Shown here: piece by piece, positions 51,323 to 60,363 of the stretch
Layout of the letters: every line of letters starts with the position of its first letter
How positions within the stretch are numbered: position 1 is the first letter of the stretch
Source: Flavipsychrobacter sp.
GTDB taxonomy: Bacteria > Bacteroidota > Bacteroidia > Chitinophagales > Chitinophagaceae
Direction of reading: 5' to 3'
DNA length: 64,000 nucleotides
NCBI GenBank assembly: GCA_024508935.1
Contig: JANINW010000014.1
Location: forward strand, 143,920-207,919
Notes under the pieces: model-generated
Databases searched by the model: none
Told to the model about the DNA's origin: nothing
Seen by the model: the letters and a program-made list of their open reading frames with translations, nothing else
Made by a program: the position numbers and the translations under genes

Positions 51323-52357
51323 TTATACTTTTATGGCCCCTGCATACATCATTTGTATGATGTTTACCACTTCGCGGCCATCCTCGGCACTGGTCATTAT
51401 CGGTTTGCCATGGTGTAAGACGTCAACCACGTTTTGGATGAGTTTATCATGATTACTCATAGAACCCTGGTATAAGCCATAATTGTTCGCCTTTGCCGAT
51501 ATATTGATAAGTGGCAGGGTAGCATCTTTTAGCTGCTGGTATTCTATAGTATTCAGGTATTGCCCTCCGATCTTTACTGTGCCTTTTTCGCCAAACAGGG
51601 TAATGGAGCCTTCCATGTTCTTCTCGTAAGAACAGGTGGTAAAATTGAAATTGATAATGGAGTCGTTTATACCTTTTAAAACAAAGCTGCCTGTATCTTC
51701 CACTTCTGTATTGTGCCTGTGGGCAAAATTATGTACCCAGCCTTCGGCGCTGGTAATACGGCCATTCAGGTAGTACATAATGTCTACAAAATGGCTGAAT
51801 TGAGTAAAAAGGCAGCCACCGTCTTTATCTTTTTTACCACGCCAGTTACTTTCTGCATAATAGGCATCGCCACGGTTCCAGAAGCAGTTTACCTGTATCA
51901 TGTAGGTATGGCCAAGGCCATTGCCGGTTATTAGTTCCTTTACGGCTTGCACCGGTGGATTGTACCTGTTTTGCTTTACCGCAAAAATAATTTTACCTGC
52001 ACTGTTTGCTGCAGCTATCATTCTGTCGCATTCTGCTACGCTAAGGGCCATCGGTTTTTCCACCACGGTATGCAGCCCTGCCTGCAACCCGGCAATAGTA
52101 TGCGGTTCGTGCAGGTAATTGGGTGTGCATATGCAAAGCACATCTGCATTGCCGGCAGCGAGCATATCTTCCAGCCGGGTATAGAAGGCAATGCCGGGAA
52201 TAAGCTCTTTTACAGCCGGGTTTATATCGCATACCGCTACCAGTTCTGTAGATGAGTTATGCTGTATATGTTCAGCATGGCGGCGGCCTATATTACCGTA
52301 ACCAACTATTGCAAAGCGTATTTTGTCAGGCATGTCAGTATCAAAAGTAACGGTCAT
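51323..52357 (-). CDS. Gfo/Idh/MocA family oxidoreductase
   Basis: 344 residues. Rossmann start IRFAIVGYGNIGRRHAEHI, then CICTPNYLHEPHTI and the EKPMAL motif of the family; GG...FTQFSHFVDIMYYL in the C-domain. It resembles WbpB/WlbA-type UDP-GlcNAc-derivative dehydrogenases, but the substrate is inferred. ATG at 52357 is 17 bases from recQ; a second ATG at 52333 is also plausible. Cytoplasmic, NAD(P)-dependent. Confidence 0.87.
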   Translation of the reverse strand: MTVTFDTDMPDKIRFAIVGYGNIGRRHAEHIQHNSSTELVAVCDINPAVKELIPGIAFYTRLEDMLAAGNADVLCICTPNYLHEPHTIAGLQAGLHTVVEKPMALSVAECDRMIAAANSAGKIIFAVKQNRYNPPVQAVKELITGNGLGHTYMIQVNCFWNRGDAYYAESNWRGKKDKDGGCLFTQFSHFVDIMYYLNGRITSAEGWVHNFAHRHNTEVEDTGSFVLKGINDSIINFNFTTCSYEKNMEGSITLFGEKGTVKIGGQYLNTIEYQQLKDATLPLINISAKANNYGLYQGSMSNHDKLIQNVVDVLHHGKPIMTSAEDGREVVNIIQMMYAGAIKV

Positions 52358-52374
52358 TCTTTAAAAGCAAAATA

Positions 52375-54273
52375 CTAAGCCAGCGATATATTCCCATCAG
52401 GCGACAGTACCAGTTTTCTTTCATCGACCATTGTACGTATTAACGTTATAATTTCTATCCTTATTGCGGCAGGGAAGTGTTTATCCACCATAGCAATATG
52501 CAAACGGCCTTTGATCTTCACTAGGTCTATAATAGCCTGGCTGCTTATTGCTGTGTTTATTGTTTTTGATTTCTTTGTGCTGCACACATCGCAATGACCG
52601 CAATCTTTGCCGGGTGATTCACCAAAGTATTGCAGCAGCAGGCGGTCCCTGCAAACCTGCTGATTTTGCAGGAAATGTATCATGTGTTCGGTACGGTAGG
52701 CATGTCTTTTTTTAAGTACATTGATACGTTTGAAATCAATGATCAGGTGACGGCTGTCTACCCGGTAATGATGAAAGAACAACTGCGGCGAGTTTAAAGG
52801 TTTGCGATATTCGAGTACGTCCATCGCATCTAGTTTTTGCAGCAACTGATCTGCCAGGTCTGCATTGATCTTTAATTGTTTGGCAATAACAGCAATACGT
52901 ATAATGGTAGGGTGGTAGAACACAGTGCCATACAGCCGCAACAGGGCTAATGTTACAATTCCTAAATCAGGGTAGGTTTCTGCCAGCAGATCCAACTCTT
53001 GACGGTTGACTGTAAACTGTACAGTAGCGGGGTTGAAAACAGCATCGCTTAGTGTCCATAATCCCTCTTGTTCCAGCAGTTTTAGTGCATGGGAGGCAGG
53101 AACAGCTTCCAGTTTGAACTTTTTGCAAAAATCGCGTAGCTCGAACGGGAAATATTTATAAGGCTCAGTGCCTATTGGTATTTGCAGGTATTCGGCTACG
53201 GATTGGTACACCTGTCTCAGGTATGCTTCCGGGGGAAATTGCAGGTCGGTGCTTTCAATCAAGCGGTTAATATCTGTTTGATTGTAAAAGGCCAGTGCTG
53301 TAGCATTTTTTCCATCCCGCCCCGCCCGCCCGGTTTCCTGGTAATAGGCTTCCAGGTGTTCGGGTGCATCATAGTGCAGCACCATGCGTACGTCGGCCTT
53401 ATCTATACCCATTCCAAATGCAGTGGTTGCTATCATGGTTGGCACCTTGCCATCCATCCAGGCCTGCTGGTTCTCTTCCCGTTTTTCCTTGGGCATACCG
53501 GCATGATATGCCAGGGCAGTCTTGCCATGCTGGGCAAGGTATCTTACCAGGTTTTCTGTTTGCTTGCGGCTGCGGCAATAAATAATACTGCTGCCTGCAT
53601 TGTTTTGCAACGCCTCCCGTAATGCATTGTTCTTATTTTCGGTATAGCGAACATCATAGTAGATATTGCTGCGCTCAAAGCTTTGGCGGAATATGGCCGG
53701 TGCCGGCAATTCCAGTTGGCGGCAAATGTCTTGCACCACATCTGTGGTGGCAGATGCCGTAAGGGCTAATATGGGACGGTGCCTGAACGCCTGCTTTAGC
53801 TCAGCTATTTTCAGGTAATCGGGCCTGAAATCATGTCCCCATTGAGATATGCAGTGAGCTTCATCAACAGCAATGAAACTAATATCGAAGGCAGGCAGGT
53901 ATTGACGGAACAGGTCTGTTTGCAGTCTCTCAGGCGATATATACAGCAGTTTATAACCATCGTGCATGGTGTTATCCAATATCCGCTTAACATCATTGAA
54001 ATGCATGCCTGCATGAATAGCTTCTGCTTTGATGCCCAATTCTTTCAGGCGGCTCACCTGGTCTTGCATCAATGCAATGAGCGGCGATATAACCAGGCAT
54101 ACACCTTTTTTCTTCAGGGCTGGTACCTGGTAGCAAAGTGATTTTCCGGCCCCGGTAGGTAATAGGGCCACGGTGTCATTTGCATCTAAAATGCTATTGA
54201 TGATCTCTTCCTGGAATGGGCGGAAGGTTTCATAACCCCAGTATTTGTTTAGTATTTGGAGTGGTGTAGACAA
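52375..54273 (-). CDS. recQ: ATP-dependent DNA helicase RecQ
   Basis: 632 residues. Walker A LLPTGAGKSLCYQ, DEAH box VDEAHCISQWGHDFRPDY, motif VI TGRAGRDGK, and the zinc-binding region CGHCDVC preceded by CRDRLLLQYFGE. A winged-helix domain follows; an HRDC domain is not seen, which makes it a short RecQ. It unwinds DNA 3'-5' in repair and recombination. It begins 9 bases after the upstream unknown gene's stop, and the Gfo/Idh gene follows 17 bases later. Confidence 0.95.
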   Translation of the reverse strand: MSTPLQILNKYWGYETFRPFQEEIINSILDANDTVALLPTGAGKSLCYQVPALKKKGVCLVISPLIALMQDQVSRLKELGIKAEAIHAGMHFNDVKRILDNTMHDGYKLLYISPERLQTDLFRQYLPAFDISFIAVDEAHCISQWGHDFRPDYLKIAELKQAFRHRPILALTASATTDVVQDICRQLELPAPAIFRQSFERSNIYYDVRYTENKNNALREALQNNAGSSIIYCRSRKQTENLVRYLAQHGKTALAYHAGMPKEKREENQQAWMDGKVPTMIATTAFGMGIDKADVRMVLHYDAPEHLEAYYQETGRAGRDGKNATALAFYNQTDINRLIESTDLQFPPEAYLRQVYQSVAEYLQIPIGTEPYKYFPFELRDFCKKFKLEAVPASHALKLLEQEGLWTLSDAVFNPATVQFTVNRQELDLLAETYPDLGIVTLALLRLYGTVFYHPTIIRIAVIAKQLKINADLADQLLQKLDAMDVLEYRKPLNSPQLFFHHYRVDSRHLIIDFKRINVLKKRHAYRTEHMIHFLQNQQVCRDRLLLQYFGESPGKDCGHCDVCSTKKSKTINTAISSQAIIDLVKIKGRLHIAMVDKHFPAAIRIEIITLIRTMVDERKLVLSPDGNISLA

Positions 54274-54282
54274 TATCTGGTA

Positions 54283-54741
54283 TTAAGCGGTCTTATCTAC
54301 AAATACAGGCTTAAGGCCATTAAGCCATAGTTGCTTTTTGGCATCCGGTTGTTTCTCCATTTCAGTGAGCGACAGGCCCGGTATCCAGGTACATTCATCA
54401 AAATGGTTAGGACTAAACAAGCGGAACAGGGCAGAAATGCCTAATTGTTCGGGTAAAATACCCAATAACAATATATGTTTTGGAGACAATTTACTTTTAA
54501 GCCGGTGCCAGGCTAACTTTTGGCCGGCTTCCATTTGCACTACATTATAATCAGCCAATTGACAGACTTGCAGCATTTTATTCAGCTGTACATCCTCTGC
54601 ACTGCCTGTAGCATAAGGCAAGCTTAAAACCAGGCTGCCTTTAGGTTGTAACATAGCTACATTGGCAGGCAGTTCCTGCCAGTAAGCATCCCATTCTGTA
54701 TCTACTATTTTTGATTGTATAATGTTTTGCTGGTCAGTCAT
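54283..54741 (-). CDS. conserved protein of unknown function, recQ operon
   Basis: 152 residues with no signal peptide or membrane segment. It contains LQPKGSLVLSLPYATGSAED, HILLLGILPEQLGIS and LFSPNHFDECTWIPGLS. No family recognised. It is the first gene of the recQ group, 9 bases before recQ, so a link to DNA maintenance is possible by context only. Its start is divergent from ilvE, with about 107 bases between. Confidence 0.7.
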   Translation of the reverse strand: MTDQQNIIQSKIVDTEWDAYWQELPANVAMLQPKGSLVLSLPYATGSAEDVQLNKMLQVCQLADYNVVQMEAGQKLAWHRLKSKLSPKHILLLGILPEQLGISALFRLFSPNHFDECTWIPGLSLTEMEKQPDAKKQLWLNGLKPVFVDKTA

Positions 54742-54848
54742 TAGTGCCGTTTATTGCGTCTGTCCGTGTCCTGTTTGAGCGCTTAAGGAAAAAAATCGTT
54801 TCTTTGCACGAAATTAAACCTTTTAGGGTCTTTATAATCAATCGTTTT

Positions 54849-55916
54849 ATGAGTGTTTCTGCTATGGATATTATTGTGAATAAAGTAGAGAAAAGCCGCA
54901 TCAACCAGTTGGATCCGAACAATATACAGTTTGGCAAGCTATATGCAGACCATATGCTGGTAGCGCATTATGAGAACGGGGAGTGGAAACAAGCTGAAAT
55001 AGTACCGTTTGACAACCTGAGCCTGAGCCCGGCTACTACTTTTATGCACTATGGCCAGGCCATATTCGAGGGGGTTAAAGCTTATAAAGACCAGGATGGC
55101 AACCCGGTGATCTTTCGTCCGTATGATAACTGGAAGCGTATGAACCGCTCTGCTGAACGTATGGCGATGCCTGATGTACCGGAAGAACTGTTCGTAGAGG
55201 GTATGCGTCAATTGGTGGAATTGGATAAAGCCTGGATACCTACCGGGGACGGTACCTCGCTGTACATACGCCCTTTCATGATAGCTACAGATGAATTTAT
55301 AGGTGTAAAACCGGCTGAAAAATTCACTTTCCTCATAATCACCAGCCCGGCAGGTCCTTATTATTCCAAACCCGTTTCAATATATGTGCAAGACAAATAT
55401 GTACGTGCATTCCCAGGTGGTATAGGGTTTACAAAAGCGGCGGGTAACTATGGTGCCAGCATGTACCCTACTATGAAAATACGGGAAATGGGCTATGACC
55501 AGATATTGTGGACTGACGGTTATGAACACAAGTATGTACAGGAAATAGGTACAATGAATGTGTTTTTTGTAATAGGCGACAAAGTGATCACCCCCAATAC
55601 CGGCGAAACCATATTGGAGGGTGTAACACGTGATAGTGTAATAACTGTGCTGCGCGACAAAGGTATTATAGTGGAAGAGCGCCCAATTAGTATTGATGAA
55701 ATTGTTGCTGCATATAAAGCAGGTGAACTGAAAGAAGCATTTGGTACTGGTACTGCGGCTTCTATTTCTCACATAGCCGAGCTTACCTACCACGATAATA
55801 AGATGGTATTGCCAAATGTAGAGCAAGCAGAGATATCCGAATGGGTGAAAAAAGAACTGAATGATATACGTTACGGCCGCAAAGAAGACAAGCACGGCTG
55901 GATAGTAAAAGCTTAA
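54849..55916 (+). CDS. ilvE: branched-chain amino acid aminotransferase
   Basis: 356 residues from ATG 54849; the frame opens at 54744, but a TTTCTTTG -7-like box at 54798-54805 and homologous length favour 54849 (54864 is another option). Type II BCAT motifs: FEGVKAYKDQDG, the PLP Lys segment GFTKAAGNYGAS together with YEHKYVQEIGTMN, and GTGTAASISHI near the end. It transfers amino groups among Leu, Ile, Val and 2-oxoglutarate. Single gene, terminated at 55938. Confidence 0.94.
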   Translation: MSVSAMDIIVNKVEKSRINQLDPNNIQFGKLYADHMLVAHYENGEWKQAEIVPFDNLSLSPATTFMHYGQAIFEGVKAYKDQDGNPVIFRPYDNWKRMNRSAERMAMPDVPEELFVEGMRQLVELDKAWIPTGDGTSLYIRPFMIATDEFIGVKPAEKFTFLIITSPAGPYYSKPVSIYVQDKYVRAFPGGIGFTKAAGNYGASMYPTMKIREMGYDQILWTDGYEHKYVQEIGTMNVFFVIGDKVITPNTGETILEGVTRDSVITVLRDKGIIVEERPISIDEIVAAYKAGELKEAFGTGTAASISHIAELTYHDNKMVLPNVEQAEISEWVKKELNDIRYGRKEDKHGWIVKA

Positions 55917-55936
55917 TATTTGAAATAGTATTTGGA

Positions 55937-55961
55937 GAGCCCCGCAACAGCGGGGCTTTTT
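55937..55961 (+). terminator. terminator after ilvE
   Basis: Stem AGCCCCGC/GCGGGGCT (55938-55957), loop AACA, then T's. Confidence 0.92.
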
Positions 55962-56039
55962 CTATTATAATTTGTTAAATGGCAAAAGTTTAGCCTTTTA
56001 TAAGAAAAATGCAGTGTTTATTTGCCTTGGTTTATAGCA

Positions 56040-56993
56040 ATGGTCAGCTACTATATATCCTTAAGGCTAAAACAATTTGTCCGTTTCTTTTCCTTCAACG
56101 GCATACACCCTTTAATAGGGATTGTCGTCTTATTGTTCTTATTTACCATTGCATCAGTCACCATTTTTCAGAAACTGCCTTATGCCGTATGGATATATGT
56201 AGTACTGGCCTTATTTAGTTTATTGGAGCTACAGCCAGCGAAGATGAATGTGATACTAAGGCAGCAGCTAACAGCCGATACTTTTTTCAAGGCAAAATTG
56301 CTGGAGAATATACTTGTCACTATCCCGTTCCTGGTATTCCTTGGTTATAAAATGGAATGGGGGGCAGCAACATTATTGCTGGTAACTATTGTTCCTTATT
56401 CTTATTATAGTTTCAGCCTGCCCAAGCCTAAATTGAGTGTACTGCCTTCTCCATTTCCTGCATACGCATTTGAATATCACAATATGTTCAGGATGGTAAT
56501 GCCGGTATATGCTATTCACCTGTTACTATTAATTGTTGGCGTTATTTCGGGCAATTTTTATGTTATGCTGGTACCTTTCTTCCTATTGCTTTTCGTTATG
56601 CAAACCGCCTACGGCCTGCCTGAAGAGGCAAGTTATATATGGCTGTACAGGTGCAATGCTGCCCGTTTTTTGCAGAAAAAAATGCTGGCTTTACTCATAG
56701 CTTATGCAGGTAGCTTTTTACCGTTCCTGTTAACCGGTTTAGTTTTCTATCCGTCCAGCTTTGGCATTGTGTTATTATGTTTTATTGCCGGGTTGATAGC
56801 TATGCTGGGTGCTTTATTTATAAAATACCAGTTTTATCCCAGCGCCCTGGTTACACAAATCACCCAAATTATATTTTTGGGCTTTGCAGTATCAGCTATT
56901 GCCAGCCCGCCTGTTTTTATCATTATCCTGCTTTTTATAGGGTTCTCTTATCTGAGGGCAAAAAGAAATATTAAATCTATACTTCAATGTTAA
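56040..56993 (+). CDS. multi-spanning membrane protein, likely ABC exporter permease
   Basis: 317 residues from ATG 56040 (a TTG at 56022 extends it). About eight hydrophobic segments, including PLIGIVVLLFLFTIASV, ILVTIPFLVFLGY, VMPVYAIHLLLLIVGVI and FIIILLFIGFSYL; no recognised catalytic motif. Its end overlaps the ABC ATPase start by 7 bases, and the two most likely form a transporter pair. The substrate is unknown. The fold is not classified from sequence. Confidence 0.72.
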   Translation: MVSYYISLRLKQFVRFFSFNGIHPLIGIVVLLFLFTIASVTIFQKLPYAVWIYVVLALFSLLELQPAKMNVILRQQLTADTFFKAKLLENILVTIPFLVFLGYKMEWGAATLLLVTIVPYSYYSFSLPKPKLSVLPSPFPAYAFEYHNMFRMVMPVYAIHLLLLIVGVISGNFYVMLVPFFLLLFVMQTAYGLPEEASYIWLYRCNAARFLQKKMLALLIAYAGSFLPFLLTGLVFYPSSFGIVLLCFIAGLIAMLGALFIKYQFYPSALVTQITQIIFLGFAVSAIASPPVFIIILLFIGFSYLRAKRNIKSILQC

Positions 56994-57634
56994 AGCTTGA
57001 ACAAGTCAGTAAGTCTTACGGTAAAAAACGCGTAATGCATAGTGTCAATGCAAGTTTTGAAGATGGCAGGGTACATGGCATTATCGGGTTGAACGGAGCG
57101 GGTAAAACCACCTTGTTCAATTGTATATGTGGTTTGCTGGACTATGAAGGCGATATCACTCATACTGCCATTACCAAACTTAAAGACCATATTGGTTACC
57201 TGCCTACTGAGCCATATTTCTTTCCCCGCATAAAAGGCAGCGAGTATCTCGCTTTTATACAACATGCTAAAAATGTAAAGGGCATGGATAATGAGTTGGT
57301 TCAATATTTCGACTTGCCACTGAACGAATATATTGATGGGTATTCTACAGGTATGAAACGGAAACTGGCATTTATTGGCGCAATGATAGGAGCTGCTGAT
57401 ATTTATATATTAGATGAGCCGTTTAACGGAGTAGATATAAAAAGTAACCTGCTGCTAAAACAGCATATATTAAAGCTGAAAGAAAATGGGAAGACTATTT
57501 TGTTGTCTTCCCATATTACCTCCTCGCTCACTGAATTGTGCGACGAAGTGCACCTGCTTAAAGATGGATCGTTTGCAAAGCAGTACCTTCCTGGTACTTA
57601 CAATCTTATAGAGCAGGATATGATGGAACTATAG
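56987..57634 (+). CDS. ABC transporter ATP-binding protein
   Basis: 215 residues. Walker A GLNGAGKTTLFN; the signature is a divergent GYSTGMKRKLAFIGA; Walker B IYILDEPFNGVD; H-loop LSSH. It is a short exporter-type ATPase. Probably energises the neighbouring membrane protein. It ends convergent with the DUF2911 gene, 2 bases away, without a terminator seen. Confidence 0.92.
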   Translation: MLKLEQVSKSYGKKRVMHSVNASFEDGRVHGIIGLNGAGKTTLFNCICGLLDYEGDITHTAITKLKDHIGYLPTEPYFFPRIKGSEYLAFIQHAKNVKGMDNELVQYFDLPLNEYIDGYSTGMKRKLAFIGAMIGAADIYILDEPFNGVDIKSNLLLKQHILKLKENGKTILLSSHITSSLTELCDEVHLLKDGSFAKQYLPGTYNLIEQDMMEL

Positions 57635-57636
57635 CA

Positions 57637-58734
57637 TTATCCATTTATGTCTTTCCCTTCCTTCAGGGTTTTAATGATCTGCTCAACGCTTGCCTTGTTG
57701 TTTGCATCTGGTGCTTGCGGCAATGCTTTATTAGCGTATTTGAGTGCTTCTTTGTAATTGCCTGTTGCAGACAAGCCCCGGGCCATGCCCATATTAGTGG
57801 TGAAGGTATTTGGGAACTTATCATAATTCAGTTTAAATATCTCTACAGCTCTTTTAGTATTTTTTTGCTGTAACAGGGTGCGTGCATAGTTGTGTGCCTG
57901 CCATGGAGCAGTAGTTGCATTCACTGCTGTTTTAAATGCAGCTTCTGCTTCCTGTTTCTTACCCATTTGCTGCAGTATGTCTGATTTGGCAGATAGCATC
58001 ATAAAATTAGGATTTGCTGTTGAGGCACTTGTAATGAGTTTCAAAGCCTCGTCAAGGCGGTTATCCTCTTTGTAATACAAGGCTGCAACATACTGAGACT
58101 GTGCATCCCAGCCTTTAGCGCTTTTCATTTCATTGTCTATTGACGCCATTTGTATCTCGTGCAGTTTTGTGCTCACCCTGATAGGGAATTTCAGTTTGTC
58201 CCATATAAGATTTATAGTAGCACTGCTGTCGTTTTCGTCAGAGAAAGTATATATAAGTCGCTCCTGCACTTCTGTGGCGGGGACAGGTTTTATATTCACA
58301 CGCAACGCATCATCCGCTTCGTCATAAAAAAAGCTTCCCCAGGCAATATTGTGCTTGCTGAATATGAGTATGCTTTCTGATGGGCCATAAGCAATGAAGA
58401 AACCATATTTGCCGGCGGTTAAATGCTTGCCTTCTATGCTCACGTCTGTAGAAAATTCTATGGTCGTATTCTCATTGGCACCTGCGCGCCAGGGTATCAT
58501 GCGTGTCTTGCCGGTGTTATTGTCTGCTGTAAAACCTTCAGGCACGATCTTCCCCCAAATGTTGCCGCTGCGCCCACGCAGTGCCGGGCGACCATAGTTT
58601 ATAGTAACATCTGTGAGACCTATGCGTTCTCCTGTCATGGCTTTGGTGCTGCCACCATCGGCAGGCAAGGTCAGTTGTGCATGACAGAATTGGCTGAATA
58701 GAACGGTACTTGTTATTAGTAATAACTTTTTCAT
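57637..58734 (-). CDS. DUF2911 protein with TPR-like C-terminus
   Basis: 365 residues, signal peptide LLLITSTVLFSQFCHAQ. The DUF2911 domain lies in the first half: VTINYGRPALRGRSGNIWGK, WRAGANENTTIEFSTDV, LTAGKYGFF. A TPR-like solenoid fills the second half (WDAQSQYVAALYYKEDNRLD, EALKYANKALPQAPD). Secreted or periplasmic; function unknown. It stands alone; 241 bases upstream to the next gene hold no clear gene. Confidence 0.87.
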   Translation of the reverse strand: MKKLLLITSTVLFSQFCHAQLTLPADGGSTKAMTGERIGLTDVTINYGRPALRGRSGNIWGKIVPEGFTADNNTGKTRMIPWRAGANENTTIEFSTDVSIEGKHLTAGKYGFFIAYGPSESILIFSKHNIAWGSFFYDEADDALRVNIKPVPATEVQERLIYTFSDENDSSATINLIWDKLKFPIRVSTKLHEIQMASIDNEMKSAKGWDAQSQYVAALYYKEDNRLDEALKLITSASTANPNFMMLSAKSDILQQMGKKQEAEAAFKTAVNATTAPWQAHNYARTLLQQKNTKRAVEIFKLNYDKFPNTFTTNMGMARGLSATGNYKEALKYANKALPQAPDANNKASVEQIIKTLKEGKDING

Positions 58735-58975
58735 GAGTTGATATTTTAGTGTTGTGATAAATACTGTTGCTTGTAAATGAAAGTTAACCTGGCAGCTGGT
58801 CTGCTTTTATCCCCGCATATGGGGGATATTTATAAATGGTCAGTCACGCCTTTGTTGTTTGAATCTCATATTAATGTAAAAAACAACATTATGCAGTTTT
58901 AATTAGGAATTGTTTAGAATGTTTAAGACTTATTTATAATGACAGGCAGTTTCTTTGGTTTAAAATATACTTACT

Positions 58976-60241
58976 ATGAAGAAACTAATACTTGTCTTTT
59001 ATATTCTTGGCTTCGTGCTGATATCGAAACCGGTTGCTGCGCAGTGGACAAAGCTCACTACTACTGTTTATCCTTCTATTGACCTGGATGATGTTTATGC
59101 CAACGGTAGTAAGATCATTGCCGTAGGTACCAGCTTCCCTGATTTTCTACCGCATATATTTACCAGCGTCGATAGCGGAAAGACATGGGATACGGCCCAA
59201 GTAAATCCCAAAGGGTATTTCTTTAAAACAATAGCCTTCAAGGATAATGATACAGGGTATATAGCGGGCTATGGCAGTATTACCATTTGGGTGCGGACTA
59301 CAGACGGCGGTAAAACATGGGCTTATTATGCCCAGGATATGGATAATTCCGGTATAAACGATATGGTATTCCTTACCGATAAAATAGGTTATGCTTCCGG
59401 GTACGCCTATAACCAGTTTAGCAGCGGGCAGTGTTATAAAACCATAGATGGCGGCAATAACTGGACGGGTATAGATAAAACTAACCTTGGCTGCCTGAAC
59501 ACGCTGCCAATGGACTTTATTCATTTTGCAGATCCGCAAATAGGTTATGGGCATAGTGATTTCCTGGGTAAAGCAGTGATAACGAAAACAACTGATGGCG
59601 GGCAATCCTGGTCATTGCTCTATACCCATTCTACAAGCATGGTAGGCTTTCATTTTTATAATGCTATGAATGGTGTGATGGTGGATGCGAGTGGAGATGT
59701 ATATAAAAGTACGGATGGTGGTGCTAACTGGACTAAATCAGCCAATAGTATACCGGGGGCAAATGTCCTGCTATCAATGGCCTTTCAAAACCAATTTAAC
59801 GGTGTGATAGTAGGGGATGGAGGTAAGATATTCAAAACTACAGATGGTGGGAATACCTGGACCCAGGAAACAGCCCCGGCGGGTATTACTTTACTAAGGG
59901 TGCGTTTTTGGGGAGAACGGGCTTATGCAGTAGGCAGAGGAGGTTACGTATTACGTTCCGGAGTGATACCCAATAGGGTCAGCAAGGCCATCTCTTTAAA
60001 AGACCGGTTAAATATATATCCAAATCCTGCCTCCGGCACGCTTAATATTTCTGCTTATAACGGCAATTATAAAAAACTGGATGCAAAGCTAATAGACATG
60101 AATGGCAAGGTAGTGAGAACAGCGGGCGATGATAACGGGTTTGTTAAAATGGATGTAGCTACTGTACCTCCCGGTACATATACCATAAGCATCAGTGCAG
60201 ACGGGCACAAGGGTACTGATGTGATAACCATTGCCCATTAA
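58976..60241 (+). CDS. YCF48-like BNR-repeat protein with T9SS type A sorting domain
   Basis: 421 residues, signal peptide LVFYILGFVLISKPVAAQW. Repeats with the 'TTDGGKTW' pattern recur at residues about 60-310 (VRTTDGGKTWAYY, TTDGGQSWSLL, STDGGANWTKS, TTDGGNTWTQE), giving a beta-propeller similar to YCF48/BNR proteins. The end is a type A sorting domain: NIYPNPASGTLNISAY, LIDMNGKVVRT, PPGTYTISI. Exported via T9SS by inference. Single gene with its own promoter region and terminator. Confidence 0.88.
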   Translation: MKKLILVFYILGFVLISKPVAAQWTKLTTTVYPSIDLDDVYANGSKIIAVGTSFPDFLPHIFTSVDSGKTWDTAQVNPKGYFFKTIAFKDNDTGYIAGYGSITIWVRTTDGGKTWAYYAQDMDNSGINDMVFLTDKIGYASGYAYNQFSSGQCYKTIDGGNNWTGIDKTNLGCLNTLPMDFIHFADPQIGYGHSDFLGKAVITKTTDGGQSWSLLYTHSTSMVGFHFYNAMNGVMVDASGDVYKSTDGGANWTKSANSIPGANVLLSMAFQNQFNGVIVGDGGKIFKTTDGGNTWTQETAPAGITLLRVRFWGERAYAVGRGGYVLRSGVIPNRVSKAISLKDRLNIYPNPASGTLNISAYNGNYKKLDAKLIDMNGKVVRTAGDDNGFVKMDVATVPPGTYTISISADGHKGTDVITIAH

Positions 60242-60271
60242 GGCAAAGGTTGTTTCTTATTCATAAACGGT

Positions 60272-60300
60272 AGCGCCTCTTTGTCTAAAGAGGCGCTTTT
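60272..60300 (+). terminator. terminator after YCF48-like gene
   Basis: An 11-bp perfect stem (AGCGCCTCTTT/AAAGAGGCGCT), loop GTCT, then T's. Confidence 0.93.
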
Positions 60301-60363
60301 ATAATGTTATCTTTTGATGATATTTATTCATCTTTGTGGTAACAATCAGATAATAAAGAATTA

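Noticed and set aside
52342-52349. -7 box TACTTTTG on the minus strand
   Set aside because: It falls inside the start region of the Gfo/Idh gene, between its two candidate ATGs, and would leave a leader of almost zero length. Probably chance.
55377-55895. 172-codon minus-strand ORF
   Set aside because: Antisense to ilvE, rich in His, Phe and Tyr as shadow frames are.
58735-58975. Hidden gene in the gap between DUF2911 and YCF48-like genes
   Set aside because: Only short frames are present, with no clear start, and the bases are A/T-rich as in promoter regions.
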